From contig OY783194.1 in the NCBI GenBank assembly GCA_963678675.1, positions 13,220,972 to 13,284,971 on the forward strand: DNA of 64,000 nt. The letters run 5' to 3'. Positions 22,297 through 34,230 of this stretch are shown piece after piece. A program made the translations under genes and the position numbers. This DNA is from Xiphydria camelus (taxonomy: Eukaryota; Arthropoda; Insecta; Hymenoptera; Xiphydriidae). How positions within the stretch are numbered: the stretch's first letter is position 1; each line of letters starts with the position of its first letter. Below the pieces are notes generated by a model. The model was not told the DNA's origin, did no database searches, and saw nothing but the letters and a program-made list of their open reading frames with translations.

Positions 22297-23523
22297 TAGA
22301 CATTTCACGCCTTTTATTTTGTTTGCACACGCATTTGTTGGGTGTGACACAACTAGTGCTTCTTATAACAAAGGAAAAAAGACGATTATATCGCTTTTAC
22401 AAAAGGATGAAATCCTCTGTCAATCTACATCAGTCTTTTATGCTGCGAGTAAAACTTCAGACGAGATCTACGAGATTGGTGAAAGAATTATGAAGCACCT
22501 ATACGCCACGGATAAAGAAATGAGTCTATCTATCAATGAGCTTCGGTATAAAAAATTCACCTCGTCAGTAGCTGGTGCAAAGAAAGACATACTCTGTTCG
22601 TTACCACCTACCAGGACTGCTCTGTTGGAATACATTAAGAGAGTGTACTATCAAGTTCAACAATGGATGCGCAATAAACTGGATCTGCTACAGTGGGGAT
22701 GGGAACGATTGAGAGGTGAAAATACAATACTCATCCCTACGAAAACGAGTCTCCCTGCAGCTCCCGATGAACTTCTACGAAAGGTGAGTTATTATGAACA
22801 ATTTCTCATGTACAATGTTGCCAAATGACGGTATTAGTATATTTTTCAGTGCGTCAGTCACAATTATTACCTTAATTTGAAATTTGTACTTCAAAAAGTT
22901 TCTCTGTGTAATATATGATATGTCCAAAAAACTCTGAAGTTTTGAAGATTCACCGAATTTCTATTCTAATAACTTCTACGCCGTGGAGCTAAATTCGATG
23001 TACAGAATGAAGCAGTTTAGACCAATCTTAATTATATCACTCATGAAAATTATTGCATGTGTGCATCATTTCTGTTACCCTCCTCACTTTTCATCGCGTT
23101 AAATCATTTGCTTTCTCATTACAATTTATTAAATTGTGGAAAAATGATTTCCAGGTGTCTTGCAACTGTGCCTCTACTAACTGCAGCACATCCCGATGTG
23201 TGTGTAAAAAGGCTGGGCTTCATTGCACCCCACTATGTAAAAAATGTTCTGATAAAGATGAGTGTTCTAATCTACCAGTTACAGTATCAAGTCAAACTGA
23301 AGAAGACATAGATTGGGAGAGTTCAGGGGGAGAAGAGAAAGAAGAAGAAGATGGGGAAGAAAGAGATGTGGACGAAGGCGACGAAGACAATGAATATGAT
23401 AAATCTGATCCTTTTATGAGTTCGAAACATAATAAAATAAACATAATAGTAAAACATAATAAAATAGTGAATAATTTGCTGCTCCCAAATGATTTGAATT
23501 TCGGGAAAAAAGCGACATTGTGA
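22297..23523 (+). CDS. CXC-domain protein of the PIN-like arthropod family (partial)
   Basis: Exon 1 (about 22297-22783) holds FAHAFVGCDTTSASYNKGKK (the conserved HAFxGCDTTS motif), a block with RVYYQVQQWMRNKLD...WGWE, and ends PAAPDELLRK. The intron 22784-23154 has GTGAGT and TTTCCAG. Exon 2 (23155-23523) encodes a Cys-rich CXC-type domain beginning CNCASTNCSTSRCVCKKAG, then an acidic run and the stop. Splice phase is 0 on both sides and frames are open. The N-terminal PIN-like nuclease part is absent or upstream and unrecognised, so the true start is unknown. The family is widespread in insect genomes in transposon-like settings; its biochemical role is not established. It has kept more coding sequence than its inverted neighbours. 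Confidence 0.65.
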
Positions 23524-23759
23524 TGTTCAACTCAGTTTACTTTTCGGGAAAAAAGCGAAAAATATATTATTAGCGAACTACATACTCTAATTTTTATCAG
23601 GAAGAATGAGCGAAAGAGAAGGACAAAAGAGAGAAAGAGATTGATTGATTTGATTGATAAACATGTTTATTATCCATAGTTGGGCAAAAAGTTGCAGTAT
23701 GACTGCATGTACAACGTGTAAAATATGAAAAATTAAAGGAAATTAAAGGATAACAAGTA

Positions 23760-24200
23760 AAATATGAAAATATTTTCGGCTATAAAAGACGAGATGGACA
23801 ACTCCACCCGGTGCAAATGATAAAACCGTCTTTGCCAAATTCTTTAATCAGACCTTGCAAATGTAATGCTGATTGCAGAACCATGTCCTGTAGTTTCAAA
23901 AAACAAGATTAATTATATCTCTCTTTGCAAATGCATCCACAACCATTGTAAAAACTTACCTGCGTAAGTGTCCAATTTTGTTATTTTTTAATACTAATTA
24001 ATTATGTAAACCACTTGTTTCTTTTTCCATTAATAGTTAGATCTGTATTGCATTATGATGATGCCGTTTTTTTATTTCATACCTTACCCAAATAACCTTT
24101 TAATAGTCAAGAACGTCGTTTTTCTCACAGCTACAGCGACGGAATCGAAAACTCCTATTATGTTGCCTACAAAAAATTGACTACTAATTCCGTCCGGTAA
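23760..24200 (+). pseudogene. CXC-domain protein, 3' half (copy 2, inverted)
   Basis: Near-identical inverse of about 20705-21135. It includes YKRRDGQLHPVQMIKPSLP and CKCNADCRTMSCSFKK, the following splice donor, and the intron up to the acceptor before the acidic tail. A frameshift follows CSFKK. With copy 1 it forms a 2.6-kb-spaced inverted pair around the more intact gene. Confidence 0.65.
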
Positions 24201-24209
24201 CCTCGACGA

Positions 24210-25770
24210 TATCATTTGTTAAGCCTTTCTGAACTTAAATCATCAATCAGACTGTGGTGAGCGGTTTTTGTATACTCAATGTCTCTCAGCTCCCGGTTTA
24301 GCGGAGGAAAAGTCCAGTCAGTTAGCCGTGAGGTGCTTTTCGTAAAATGTAGGTACCTAAGAATATAGTGACGGGCTCCCGGTCTGGGAGGGGGTGCCTC
24401 TGCGTGTAACTCTGGCGACCACTAGAATGTGTACGAACGGTACCAGTGGTTCTCCGGACGCACCAAGGCTGTCAAAGTAATTTTTAAAGACCGAGATATC
24501 TTATAAACTACGACAATTACAGAAAAATGACCCGAGTGTAATGCATAGGGAATTTAACTAACAAAATTATGGAACACGAAGAAGAAAAAATTATGCATAA
24601 TATCGAAAGATATCGTTGATTTTACTTGGCACTTTTTAAACAATTGAGTGAAAAAAAAATATATAATTTTATTTTAAAAGTAGAGACTTTCTTAAGCAAT
24701 TTAAGACAAAAAGCATTCAAAAATGTTAAATTTTCGATGTTTTACGATTTTTTTCCCCCTAATGTTTGCGCGGCTCTAGAGAATAAACCGTGGGAGTGGG
24801 GGTAAACTCTATACAACCTTTTTTTATAGAGAATTCTAAGCTCTACACTTTTAAATTTACACTTCTTTTTTTTAGGAACATGATTGCAGGTTTTGAACTG
24901 TTTTTTCATAGTAAAGGGTATATCTTTGACTATGTTTCATAATTTTTTATTGGAAAAAATTCACAAATGTGGCAAATATAATGAATTTCCCGGACCACTG
25001 TTCAAAAAAGGCTTTCCGCGGTGACCACTGTAACTTCCACACCAATCATCTGACATCAAAAAACCAAATAAATTTCATTTTTGTATCGTATTATCTAGTC
25101 CTTAATCGAAAGATTTGATAAAATATTAATTTTTGAAAAAATGGTCGGCGATCGAAAGTGGAAGTCTAAATTTCGGTGAAAAAATCACTTCATTTTCCTT
25201 GATATGAAAAAAAGTATGCATCGAAAAAAAAAATCCTTCGATTAAGGACTGCCTTTTGATATAAAAAAAAAGTATGCAAAATTTCAAGTAAATCGGGCCA
25301 CTCGTTTTTGAGATATCGTGGTCACCGATTTTGAAAAAGCCGTTTCGAGAAAAACGCGTTTAACTCCGTTATACTTGCGTCGTGCGGCTCGCACAACGTA
25401 ACTATAAAAACGGCCGTAACTCGCTCAATTTTGAACGGATCGAATTGAAATTTTCAGAGAATATTTTTGAAAAGTTATGCTTTAAGAATCCGTCGAAAAC
25501 GAAAAATCGATTTTTTCGGAAATTCTGACTAGGCGTAACCCATTAAAAGAGAATTGAATATAAAATTAGAAATAATGTGTAATTACAAATGCTTACTTCA
25601 TACGCAGTTGTTTACTACAACTTGGTTCATCCAAACTGTCGCCAGGTATGTACGTACTACAAGTACACTACAAGTAATTTTTGATCACATCAACAATAGG
25701 ACGATTAAAAACTGCCTGGGAAAAAGAAGAACAGCTAATCTAAAACAAAGAGATCCCATATAATTTCAAA
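24210..25770. other. Non-coding interior of the 6.8-kb element
   Basis: No gene. 24770-25540 has the look of a decayed foldback family (GGTGACCACTGTAACTTCC, CCTTCGATTAAGGACT and similar words). 25554-25763 is a short unsupported frame. Confidence 0.4.
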
Positions 25771-25774
25771 GTGA

Positions 25775-25935
25775 GTTAACCCTTCTTTACTCGCTATATG
25801 AGCGCGGCGCCGCCGTTTTTAGATTTTAAGTGATTCTGTATATTTTTTTCTATTAGAAAAATTTGGAAAAAAATGCTTCCTTTAAGGTAGTTGGACCGCT
25901 ATAGCACTTTCCGAGCAATTTTTAAAAAATATTGT
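25775..25935 (-). repeat. Dispersed repeat, inverse of 1945-2670
   Basis: Contains GCTATATGAGCGCGGCGCCG and, on the far side of an AAGGAAGCATTT-type junction, the counterpart of 1945-1989 without the Harbinger insertion. It therefore shows the empty target. Confidence 0.7.
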
Positions 25936-26780
25936 CAGATTTTATATTATAAAAAAACTGATAACTTCCTTATGAATGAAGTCATTCTGACATTTAGAAA
26001 TAGAGATATTTGGTTTTTATTTCTCCATTGAAATCAATGAGATAGGGACGCGCATGCGTGCGCGCGGCGTAGCACGGCCCTGTACGAGTAGACCTCCGAC
26101 AAACGCTCGAGATACAATCGCACTTACATTCGTCTCCCCCGTTCAGTGCAAAAGTATGTGAAAGTAGCCGATAAGTAGCGGGCTCCGTTTACCACGGCAG
26201 CTCAGCGCTCGGCGAGTAACGGAGGGTTTACCATTTGAATTCTGAGATTGGGCGTGCAGCGCCACCCGATGTTGAGGCGTGGCATGGCTAGTCAGCTGTT
26301 CTGCTCGTGAGCAGTTGTTCAAGAAACTTTAAAAATTTATATAAAATAAAGGACACGTCCTAGAGAGTTATTTTCCACATCAATTTTGTAGAGAATTTCG
26401 CGCTCTACAAGAAGGTCATTTTTTGAATATATTATATATTCGAATATATATATTTGAATATATATAAATTGAACGGTGCTATGCCAAAGTCGGTAAAAGC
26501 GAAATTTCGCAACGTTTTTGTTAAATAAAACAACTCCGCGGTCACCTACGTTATGTTACCTCATCGGAATATTGTTCGCGAAATTTTTTCCTTTCGATTG
26601 GTCCATAAATCAACGACAGGGGATTAAAATTGAAATGCACATGTAAATTAGATCTAGAATGACTGGACTATTTGATGTTTACCGACAAACCGGTTAATAT
26701 GACGATCGTCAAAATCTAGTCGAGAAACTCTAGTCGAAAGTGTCGATCGACAATGTCGACTCAGTGAGGACGCGCATTAA

Positions 26781-27462
26781 TACGTTCCGTGCCGGACCGA
26801 TTTTTGAAGACTCTGTTCAGGCCGCGTGGGGCGTATACGACCCACGCTTTTACGATTAAATAAACTCGTTTTTGACGTATGCCTTACAATTGTTCAATAG
26901 TACAAAGCCATAATTAGCCAGAAAAGGTTATACATTTTAATATGCATTAGACAACAAAGCAATAAATTAATTTTTTATTGTTAGTCTTATTAATAACAAT
27001 ACTGTAAGCTATATTCGACGCGGTAGACTCGATGCGGCTGCACGATGAGTCCTGAAGCAATCCTCGATGAAACTCTCGGATCACGATCCGATATCCACGC
27101 TGGTTGTCGATCGAATGCCTTCCTTCGATTGCTTAGAGGAGCATAAGTCCTCCTTACTCCTTTGTCCTGGGCCTGCGTTGGAAAGTCCCGTTGCCTTGAC
27201 GTCACTATAGGGGAAACTGCCCGCTTCAATCTGGCATCGTGGATCGCCCTTGCTTGACGCGTCCACTCCTAACGGTGCCTTGAAATGCCCTTTCAATACA
27301 AAATTTGATTTTTATTAACGCTGTATACATGATGTAAGGTGCCTATATTTGACTCTACAATAAATGTTTTTTTAATTCTTCGTTTTTCAATGAGAATTTC
27401 AAGTGGCCTGAACGGAAAGTTCAGCGTGGGTCGTATATACGCCCCACGCTACACGGAATGTG
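26781..27462. mobile_element. piggyBac-type MITE with subterminal hairpins
   Basis: 682 bp between TTAA duplications (26777-26780, 27463-27466). The termini share YACRTTCCGTG. Just inside each end is a hairpin of the form GCGTGGG...CCCACGC around a GTATAC core. The interior has a short minus frame (26990-27229) without recognisable domains and no piggyBac transposase. Confidence 0.8.
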
Positions 27463-27466
27463 TTAA

Positions 27467-28738
27467 TACCTGGCTTATCAGGTATAGAAGGTCGCTTGAC
27501 CTTTCGGCGTAGTCTGACCCCTCTTTATGGCCAAGGACGAGCAACGGTACTATTGCCCGCTAGATCCGGAACTCAGAAAATACCCATCGTCATCCCTTGT
27601 TCTAATGTCATTAAATCAACAACGACAATAATGTGAATACTCCAACTACCAGGTCGGGTACAACAATATTGATGCTGTATTCTCTAGGAATCTAGAAAAT
27701 ATTAAATCGCAAATGTGTGTGTCATATTTTAGCTATCATAAGCCAATACGGTATTTGACTAGAAAAAAATGTTCTTATTTTTAAGTTTAATTTGTAATCT
27801 ATATACATATTGAATATCACATGAAAAAGAATATGTCCGAAAAAATAATTATTCACTTAGTTATAAGCGCGTTTCTCTCTACAATGTTGTGACGTGTTAT
27901 GCCAAGCTGCAAGTGCGAGAGAGAAGACTTGCAATGCTATGACGTATGCGGCATATTTATATATCGTTTTCCGGCTCATACGAGGCCGAAAATGAAAAAT
28001 GAAAATATACGGGGTTGATAATTTTTTCCAAATTTTTCGAATCGTTAATAAACAAAAATCAGTCAACTACCCTATTGTCACTATAATAGACACTACGGAT
28101 ACAGATTCGTAAAAAAAATGAGGAACTAATTACCGTAATTGATTCACGTTTTTCTCAAATTGAATAACGAATTTTTTGTAAAATATATTAGAAAGCATTC
28201 ATTTTGAATTGGTTTTTCATTTAAGGGTGGACTCCACGGACACTGTTTATTATATTATTTCAATAAATTTTTTGAAAAATTGGGAAAAACCTATTACGAT
28301 TCTCATGATAAGTGTTTTAAGGACCTCTTTCAATGGTAATTAAGAGTAGCAAAGTGCTCGAAAAATTAGAAATTTGACCACAAGAGGTCCCCATATATTC
28401 ATTGCACTAGTCATGGTGAGTGTACGTAGTCGCTAATGAGAGAGGTTAGGGGACGCCTTGTGGAAATACTTCTATATTTTCAAAATGTAAGTATAAAAAA
28501 ATATCGTAAAATATACGTTATATTAAAATATTGATAGTTTTTCATAATAAACAATCGGAAATTTCAATTTTTGCAAAATTCTTTTGAAAAACTGACTAAG
28601 TGTTATTGGGTCACTCAAATTTGCTCTTGGCCTATTAATTGTCACTTGTACCTTTAACGTTAAAATAGTGCGTTAATTAACAAATATTTATTAAGAAGTT
28701 GTAAAAAATTGAAGTCATGAACGTTTTCGTGTACATTC
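27467..28738. other. No recognised gene
   Basis: 27470-27610 resembles 21830-21930 (CTGGCTTATCAGGTATA and TTGTTCTAATGTCATT shared). The rest is AT-rich with no feature seen. Confidence 0.4.
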
Positions 28739-30215
28739 ATGAATATTATTGTGATGATTCTTATTATCTTTAGGCCAAAAGTAAACAGACAAATTCAGAC
28801 TGCTTACACTAACGAGGACTTAAAGAATGCTTTGCAGGAAGTCAATTCTGGGCTTTCAATTGCATCGATTGCAAAGAAGTACAATATTCCTAGGACAACT
28901 CTTAATGCAAAAAAATATAATACTTAAGCCCACAATTCAGAGAAGAGGACCAAGTTGTGTTCTTGGTGAAGTTAACGAAGCACATCTAGTTGAGTGGATT
29001 CTTTACATGAATGAAAGAGGATTTCCAGTTACAAAGTTCCAGTTGCTCAACAGCGTTAAAGCGTTATTGAAACAAATGAAAAAGAAGGAAGGAAAGTTTA
29101 TAAATAACAGACCAGGAAGGCATTGGTATGATGGATTTAGCGCTCGTCACCCTGAGCTTACAGAGAAATTACCGCAAAATATCTGTCAAAAACTCGTGCT
29201 TCTCTCAGTGAAGAAAAATACGTCAATGGTTTCAAAATATAAAGTCTTTACTTGAGGAGAAATCAGTTGCAGATATTGAACCAACGAGAATATTCAATTG
29301 TGATGAAAGTTCTTTCCTCTTAGCACCTAAACCAGGAAAAGTGATCGTCTCAAAAAGTGATAAAGCTGCATATACTCATGTAAAAACAATGATAAAGAAT
29401 GTTTAACAGTTTTGTTTTGCAGCAGGCCAACTTGCTCCACCATTGGTGATGGTCAAGTACACAAATATTCCACGACATATTTCATCACAAATTCCCAAAG
29501 GCTGGGCCTTGGGTCATTCGGAAAACGGTTGGGAAACGGCCAAATTATTTTACGAGTGGATAACGAGTGTTTTTTATCCCTGGTTAGTTGAGAATAAAAT
29601 CCAACTACCTGTGATTTTGTATGTGGATGGACATTCCTCACATATGACTCTTGCTTTAATCAAATTTTGCAGTGAAAAAGGCATTATTTTGATTTCACTG
29701 TACCCAAACGCAACCCACATCATGCAGCCAATGGATGTGATAGTCTTTTGCCCTCTGAAAGCAGCATGGGTAAGAGAAGTAAACGACTGGAGAGTAGAGA
29801 ATGATGGTGAGAGACTTCAAGTGGGAAAATTTGCGGGAATTCTGAAGGCTGCTGTTGATAGTTTGGACTGGAAATCCATATTGAGTAATGGATTCAGAGC
29901 CACTGGTTTATACCCATTTTCGAGTGATGCTATCAAGTATGAAAAGTTCTTCAAAAAGAATGTACCGACTGTGGAGCCTTCTTCATTATTTGATGGCAAA
30001 TCTTCCACAACGTCCACTCTAGAAATGGTTGAGGCCAAGCTCGAAAATCTCACATTTTAAATACCTTCCAACAAACAGAGATTGATGGTGAATGGAAGGG
30101 AGACTTAAGTAACCCTGCTCTTTTTCTTTTTTGGGAAAAACTTAAACGAGAAGCCACCTCTGACTGCACTGATGCTAATACTATTGAAAAAGTTGAGAAA
30201 AATAGACCTGGGGTA

Positions 30216-30376
30216 TATATCGCACACCTAGATCAAAACAGTATCAACTCAAAAAAAAATTGTTTTTCAGAAATGGCAAAAAACTGATTCTCATGTCGAT
30301 ATGTGATAAGGGGTTTATTTTTCTGAAAAACAAATTTTTTTGAGTTGATACTGTTTTGATCTAGGTGTGCGATATG
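30216..30376. mobile_element. 161-bp foldback MITE in the jerky relic
   Basis: Termini YATATCGCACACCTAGATC, with arms continuing through AAACAGTATCAACTCAAAA to a short loop, and TA flanks (30214-30215, 30377-30378). It separates conserved coding blocks of the transposase relic. Confidence 0.85.
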
Positions 30377-30552
30377 TAGTCACAAGCTTATCGTAGAAAA
30401 AAAATTGTATCGTTATCTTTCGCCATATTATGAATGTGCTTGTCATATTGTTTTACAGGTAGAAGTTGTTGAGGACATTAAAAGTGACGAACGTGATTCA
30501 AGTGAAGATTGTGCCTCATCGGTATTCTATCCATTCATGGAAAGTTCTTTAA

Positions 30553-30804
30553 CCCTTTAAGTGGCAGAAGACTGGGACACATTTTAAAACACATTATATG
30601 AACTCTTTTTATGTATATAATATTTCTTGCCATGAAAAAAGTGTTTTCATGTTTTTTAAAATTATAGATAAGTACTTACTTATATTATTTTCTCATGTGT
30701 GTTATAATTTACATTTATCTTGTGTAGTATTAGTTTTCCATTAAAACATAAGCCAGGAGACTTAGGTCTGGTGGGAAACTATTCTCCCAGTAAAACTTAA
30801 AGGG
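30553..30804. mobile_element. 252-bp piggyBac-type MITE in the jerky relic
   Basis: TTAA on both sides (30549-30552, 30805-30808) with termini CCCTTTAAGTGGCAG on the left and CCCTTTAAGTTTTAC read inward from the right, plus matching CTGGGA/TCCCAG words inside. The transposase tail's coding sequence resumes directly after it. Confidence 0.88.
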
Positions 30805-32122
30805 TTAAATGAATTTGTGCTAAATAATAAAGAAGGTGAAACAAGTGCCAGCAATTTACAATTCCCGAATCTTCTTAAAGAATGCCTAATCGTTGAGGTG
30901 GCTGAGAATGGTTCATTAACACTCGTAGGTGACAGACAATCCAAACATAATAGCTCAAGAAAAGGTAACGAGGAATTGAATGTTTCTGAGCAGAAAGAGT
31001 TACAGCTTGATATACTGATGAAATTAATATTTCCTACGAGAACAAAGTTATTGAAAAACATGATGAGAATGATTTTCAAAAAAATGTAAACACTGACGAT
31101 TCAGTGGATGTTTCTGCACAGTCGAACAGTGATGAATGTAATGTTCCAGTACCTACAAAGAATGACATTGGATTTAAGTACCGGTGAACTGGATGTTTCC
31201 AGGAAGAACCAATCGAATCATTCACTGAATTTTCTTGAGAATAAAAATGATGACATTTTGTACACTATTATTGATAAAAAGACGAAGAAAGAGCCAGTAG
31301 GGGAACTACTAGAAGATGATATAGCTCCAGGCGTCGAAGACGTCCCACTCAATCTGAGTGTAAGGAAAGTTTCAAATACCACTATGAATGAGAGTATTCC
31401 AGAGACTTCCAAAAATATTTGTCCTCTTCCAAGCATCCCTTCCCCGTTTAAAAAAGGGATTTCCATGGCCAAAACCGAATGGCTTAGAAAAAAAAGAAAA
31501 CAAGAAAAAGCAAAGAAGAACTCCCATGTATAGCTTTCTCCGAAGAGTGGAATGCATATTTTGAAGAAAAAGATCGCAAAAAACGGGAAAAAGAAGCTGA
31601 AATCGCGCGAAAGCATGAACAACGTTTACAAAAGAAGGAAGAATCTGTAAAGCTTCAGGAACTAAAGAGGCTGAATCGAGAAGCGATACTGGCTGATAAA
31701 ATCAAAAAAGAAAAAGAGAAAGAAAAGCAAAGACTTGAAAAAAAACGAATTAAAACTGAGAAGGAAGAACAAAAGGCTATAAAAACAATAAAAGGCTCCA
31801 GAGGAGAACGACCACCAAAAGTCAAAATGGAAGTGGCAACTGATGAAGAGAACTACATTAAAATTCAAGAGCCAACTGTTACTAGAGAAATTAAAAAAGA
31901 ATTAATTACTCAGGAAAAAAAACCTGAAACTGAAGAATGAAAAAAATTCTACAATGAGAAAAAATTCTCGAACTAAAAAAACTGGTGTTCAAAACGTGCA
32001 ATGTTCATTTTCAGTCTTTTACTATATAAATTTATATTTATATTTATATATCTATTCATTAAATTTTATCATTTAAAAAGCATAATAAGTTTCAAATAAA
32101 GGAATTTATAAAAAAAAAAAAC

Positions 32123-32332
32123 AAAACGTGTGGCCGCCACACGCGGAAGAAGTGAAACTTCGATACCAGTTCCCCTGAATTTGATTCCGGTGGTATTAGT
32201 TTCAATTGGCTCTATACAAGTCTTTTACTATGCTTCTTCGTAGAGCCAATTGAAACTAATATCACCGGAATCAAATTCAGAGAAACTGGTATCGAAGTTA
32301 CACTTCTTCCGCGTGTGGCGGCCACACGTTTT
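32123..32332. repeat. Foldback MITE, complete copy
   Basis: Both ends are AAAACGTGTGGCCGCCACACG, itself a partial palindrome. Arms of about 95 bp surround a ~25-bp loop. A second, truncated copy is at 4954-5140. Both copies abut the inner ends of the two inverted terminal modules. Confidence 0.9.
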
Positions 32333-32340
32333 GTTGTTTT

Positions 32341-33860
32341 TTTTCACCCTCAACTGTGCTCAGATCTATCAATGTTTGATTGTGTGAATTTAATTCTTTC
32401 TCTCCATCCTCGATTTCGTTCTGTACTAGTTTTAGATAGTACCTTCGTCATCGCTTTCTTTACACGTTGCCTCTCACGAAACTTTTATGCCCGTTGTTTT
32501 CCTGTTTTTGCCATAATAATTTTAATATAACACACACACGAAAGAATGTTCAGTGTTCATTGACGTTTACGAAATGGAAAGTTTATTTAACACGTTGCCT
32601 GTCACTGTACTATTTCGACCGTTCTGTGGCCTTTTTTGCATTAATAATTATAAATTAACACACACACGCGCGCGCGCGCGCGCGAAAGAATGTACATGCA
32701 CGGTGGTTACTCGAGAAAAGTCGCGATTCCGATCGCAGACTACACGAGCTCCTAATGGCCGGCCACTCGACGCGGTAAAATCCGGAAAACTAAAAATGCG
32801 ACAAACGAAATACAAACAACTCACAAGTAACTCTGCGCCCTCTAGTCTGGCTTCTCCCAAGGGTCCAAAAAGGGTCCTAAACGCTAGATTTATGGTGAGC
32901 CTAAACAGTCCTCTTAGTGGAGGTGCGACACTGCGTCGCCTCATAATATGAACAATAGCTTCCATTGCCAGAAGAAACCCTCTCGAGCAACACAAACCAG
33001 ACCCCCTCTGCACAGTCTAAACGCGATTGATTTTTGCTTCATTTATTCTTCAGTTTCAAATTAATAACTATAAAATGTGTGACCAAGAGTAGATCTCCTC
33101 GAGGTCGTAAATCCCGAAGGCACTACTGCGTGACACGACTAGTGACCGAAAATGTGGTGTGGTGGATTTAAACGGTATCGGTTAATTGAAATGATTTAAC
33201 ACTGCACTCACAATATTACTGGTGATTATATTGGATTCAAAAAGATACAGTAATTCCGTGATGTAGCCGTGATTTACAATTAGATACACTGCGAGGTTGT
33301 TTTGAGGGAAAGGTGTGGGACTGCGAACGCATTTGCAACCTCCATTCACCAGAACATACCGCCCGCCTCGCTGTTGCGATCAATGTACAGATTAGATCTA
33401 GATTAGTGCGTTATTTAGGTTGCGATAATAGTGAGCGGTAAGAAATGACGTAGAAGTCCCCTTTGCGACGGAACCAATATTTTGCGAGGCTGGCTCGCGA
33501 GGCCGCCGCACAAGGCAGCCTTAAGACATTTTTGCCTCGGAATATGTAGACAATCGAACGGCGGCAGCTTCACTAGGCAAAGCGATCCAACACGTGGCAT
33601 GCTTCGCGCGACGGCTTCGCAAACCAGCCTCGGAAAGTCAACACATGACTTTAACGTACGCACGGTCGGGAGCGGTGGAATGGGGCAGGATCGCGGGCGG
33701 TGGAATGGGGCAGAGTCGACAGCGGTGTATTGGGGCAGGGTCGAGAGCGCTGTATGAGAGAGACACGGTCGAGAGCGGTGGAGTGCGTGGGTTTCGCTAC
33801 GGTTTTTCGTCTCCTCGGGCGCGCATTCAGTACCCTCCGCAAAGAAGTTTCACTTCAAAA
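32341..33860 (-). mobile_element. Terminal module, copy B (inverse of copy A)
   Basis: Matches 3431-4805 in inverse order nearly throughout. The outer end GTACCCTCCGCAAAGAAGTT finishes TTTCACTTCAAAA at 33860. About 33660-33790 carries repeated units of the form GCGGTGGAATGGGGCAGRGT. The minus strand keeps the basic AER-type coding start, but frameshifted. A CA/CG dinucleotide run lies at 32659-32684. Confidence 0.8.
32659..32684. repeat. (CA)n(CG)n microsatellite
   Basis: An alternating purine-pyrimidine run of about 26 bp, with nine or ten consecutive CG dinucleotides. The equivalent place in copy A is a (TG)n/(TATG)n run, so it expanded independently in each copy. Confidence 0.9.
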
Positions 33861-34230
33861 TCCCACTTAATAACTTAATTTTAATGATTTTTACCATGTT
33901 ATAAATGATTTCGTACTTTTTGGAGACCCCTGATATTTATTGGGACATGAGGTGACAGATACTAGGACATCAATCAAAAATGCTGACAGAAACTGGGTCC
34001 CTCGGTCTGTTTGATAATTAATTCAATAATCAATTTTTTTTTCGCTGGATTGTTCTACTTACTGCGCAGAAATAGAGTTTAAGATTGGTACTAACGTGGG
34101 AAATATTTACTTTTCTCTTATGAATTTAATATAACTGAAAAATAACATCTACAGTGTCAAGCAATGCTAAACATGGCAGTAACTGGGCCCATGACGGTAT
34201 AGCCGAAAGAAGGTAGATTAGAAGCCGTTA
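33861..34230. other. No recognised gene
   Basis: AT-rich spacer between the end of module copy B and the TTA target of the GC-rich MITE. Confidence 0.5.

Larger units (their letters stand above)
19889..26668 (+). mobile_element. 6.8-kb TA-flanked segment with CXC-domain genes
   Basis: Inverted ends GTCCAGTCATTCTAGATYWAA extend about 200 bp (19889-20083 and 26470-26668) and are flanked by TA (19887-19888, 26669-26670). Inside are a two-exon CXC-protein gene (+) and two broken copies of a related gene in opposite orientations (20565-21232 minus; 23760-24200 plus). There is also a stretch (21530-22270) related to the subterminal part of the 3431-4805 module. It is probably a composite DNA transposon, though the ends could belong to an older palindrome that received the genes. 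Confidence 0.6.
28773..31937 (+). pseudogene. Pogo/jerky-like (CENP-B-type) transposase relic
   Basis: Read 5' to 3': an acceptor-like TATCTTTAG, then a psq-type HTH (YTNEDLKNALQEVNSGLSIA, IAKKYNIPRTTL) and a CENP-B-type second HTH region (GRHWYDGFSARHPEL). The DDE_1 domain follows: FNCDESSF near 29295 (first Asp), LYVDGHSSHMT (second, in frame 29443-30060) and MQPMDVIVFCPLKAAW (third). A long acidic then Lys/Glu-rich tail ends at 31937. Frameshifts occur near 28927, 29255 and 30060, and stops at 29403 and beyond. Two MITEs (30216-30376 and 30553-30804) sit in the 3' part. Its own TIRs were not identified. Confidence 0.85.

Noticed and set aside
26990..27296. Short minus ORFs within the TTAA element as a piggyBac transposase
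   Set aside because: No piggyBac DDD motifs or C-terminal cysteine domain; too short.
3431..33860. A 30-kb Maverick/Polinton
   Set aside because: No protein-primed DNA polymerase, integrase, packaging ATPase or capsid gene between the ends, and no matching target duplication.
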